Below the pieces are notes generated by a model that had not been told where the DNA came from, did not search any database, and saw only the letters and a program-made list of their open reading frames with translations. DNA of 5,282 nt from the NCBI GenBank assembly GCA_023265235.1, contig JAHFUF010000421.1, positions 1 to 5,282 on the forward strand, read 5' to 3'. Both the position numbers and the translations under genes were made by a program. Every line of letters begins with the position of its first letter. Position 1 is the stretch's first letter. Shown piece by piece: positions 4,397-5,282 of this stretch. This stretch comes from Blastocatellia bacterium (GTDB taxonomy: Bacteria > Acidobacteriota > Blastocatellia > Chloracidobacteriales > JADJPF01).

Positions 4397-5282
4397 CTAC
4401 TCTTGAGGCATTGGATACATAGCTTTCTTTGGTGTGTCTCCAATAAATAACACTTCATCTGAGCGCATTCGTAGATGAAAGTATATCAATAGTTTTGTAG
4501 TCAAAATGAATGGCAAGATAACTAAACCTACTAAAGAAGAAAAGAATTGGGCTATAAGGTTAGCTAGAACTGGAGATAAAAATAGCCTTAGAGAAAATGC
4601 AAGTATTAACTGTACTGTTACTTGAATAATGGGAGCCCCAACAATCCAAATTAATCCAAAAAGTAATGGGATTCCAATATTAGTTGTTGCTAGTTTTTTA
4701 CTACGTTTAAGAGCTTCACTAGAATATTTTTCTTCTATAATAGCTACTTCTGAAACAAACAACCCCCTAGGAAAAGTGTAAACCATTCCAATTAGGCATA
4801 AGAAAGCACCTAAAGATTGATATAAGTGCCCCATAATCGCAGTAGAAATATACTTCCACCCGCGTCCAACAATAAATTTATAGGAGCCTAGAACAGAAGC
4901 AGTTTCTCCTCGATAACGATCTAAAATGGCTTTTGTTATAGCACCTAACATAATTGGCCCAAGAACGAAACTTGCACCTAAGATTAAAACAAGCGCTGTT
5001 AACCCTACTAGGGTACTATTTAATGGAGAACCCATTGTTATGCCTAAAAACAGAAGAAGTCCTGGTACCAATGTAAATAATATAGTAGGAAGTTGTCCTA
5101 GCAAACAAACTTTGAAGAATAATGAAAAGTTACGTAAGTAGAGCTTAAAGGCTTCTGGCATAATGCGAAATAGGTTACTTACAGGGACTTTAGTGTCACG
5201 AGGGCGGGCAAACTGTTGGAATTGTTGATAACGTTGTGCGTCTTCTTCTGGAAGTGAATGAGCAAGAATTAAAGCTTGGCAA
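4397..5282 (-). CDS. Multi-pass membrane protein, C-terminal part (runs off right edge)
   Basis: The frame is open from the right edge (5281) to a TAG at 4399-4397, giving 294 visible residues. The ATG at 5161-5159 has no ribosome site, and about 40 in-frame codons before it (including SLPEEDAQRYQQFQQFARP) read as normal coding sequence. The true start is therefore beyond the window, with a soluble N-terminal part. Downstream lie about five or six hydrophobic segments. Counted from that internal Met, they are near 19-41, 50-78 (long, perhaps two), 105-129, 163-187 and 196-225. Between them, EVAIIEEKYSSEALKRSKKL (138-157) followed by a hydrophobic helix resembles the E-x(n)-ALKRS-x2-L motif of integral membrane proteins related to the glycerophosphodiester phosphodiesterase membrane domain/YciC-like group. 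YFHLRMRSDE near the end fits the same group. No catalytic residues are visible. It is an inner membrane protein of unknown role, convergent with the 3529 gene. Confidence 0.85.
   Translation of the reverse strand, partial: CQALILAHSLPEEDAQRYQQFQQFARPRDTKVPVSNLFRIMPEAFKLYLRNFSLFFKVCLLGQLPTILFTLVPGLLLFLGITMGSPLNSTLVGLTALVLILGASFVLGPIMLGAITKAILDRYRGETASVLGSYKFIVGRGWKYISTAIMGHLYQSLGAFLCLIGMVYTFPRGLFVSEVAIIEEKYSSEALKRSKKLATTNIGIPLLFGLIWIVGAPIIQVTVQLILAFSLRLFLSPVLANLIAQFFSSLVGLVILPFILTTKLLIYFHLRMRSDEVLFIGDTPKKAMYPMPQE

Noticed and set aside
4926..5141. 71-codon plus-strand frame
   Set aside because: It is antisense to the membrane protein gene; its composition mirrors the hydrophobic codons on the other strand.
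1..5282. Mobile element, CRISPR array or defence system
   Set aside because: No transposase, integrase, terminal inverted repeats, spacer-repeat pattern or defence-type domains are visible in any frame.

Overview
The window is AT-rich bacterial chromosome, roughly upper-thirties % GC by eye. It carries five protein genes and no recognisable rRNA, tRNA, transposase, phage gene or CRISPR array. The gene mix suits a Gram-negative-type, secretion-rich bacterium with many Ser/Thr kinases: a PknB-like kinase, a secreted TPR protein, a HyuB-type hydantoinase/oxoprolinase subunit, a secreted beta-domain plus helical-repeat protein, and a multi-pass membrane protein. My best guess is an AT-rich member of Acidobacteriota. 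That rests on gene style only and is tentative.

Layout. Left, on the minus strand: a secreted TPR protein (1418 to 471), a hairpin cluster with an intrinsic terminator (454-380), an AT-only 15-bp hairpin (349-382), a possible promoter, then the 5' end of a Ser/Thr kinase gene that runs off the left edge. Middle: a divergent intergenic region of 482 bp (1419-1900). It holds a GC-shifted, fold-prone island (about 1490-1680), short tandem direct repeats and a 12-bp palindrome beside a possible promoter for the gene to its right. Then, on the plus strand: hyuB-like (1901-3487), and 41 bp later a secreted protein of unknown function (3529-4371), probably one transcription unit. Right, convergent on the minus strand after 25 bp: a membrane protein gene (4397 to the right edge) whose true start lies outside the window.

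How the genes might work together. Little in the window ties the products into one pathway. The hydantoinase B subunit normally works with an ATP-binding HyuA partner, which is absent here. The gene after it encodes an exported protein with no obvious link to hydantoin or 5-oxoproline chemistry. The TPR gene and kinase gene lie in tandem, separated by a terminator that may have a competing antiterminator-like pairing.

Most worth a second look: the unexplained island at 1490-1680, the terminator/alternative-stem arrangement at 393-459, the unpaired hyuB with no Shine-Dalgarno sequence and a palindrome at its putative promoter, and the correction that the right-hand membrane protein does not start at the internal ATG at 5161. 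I see no clear new defence or mobile system.
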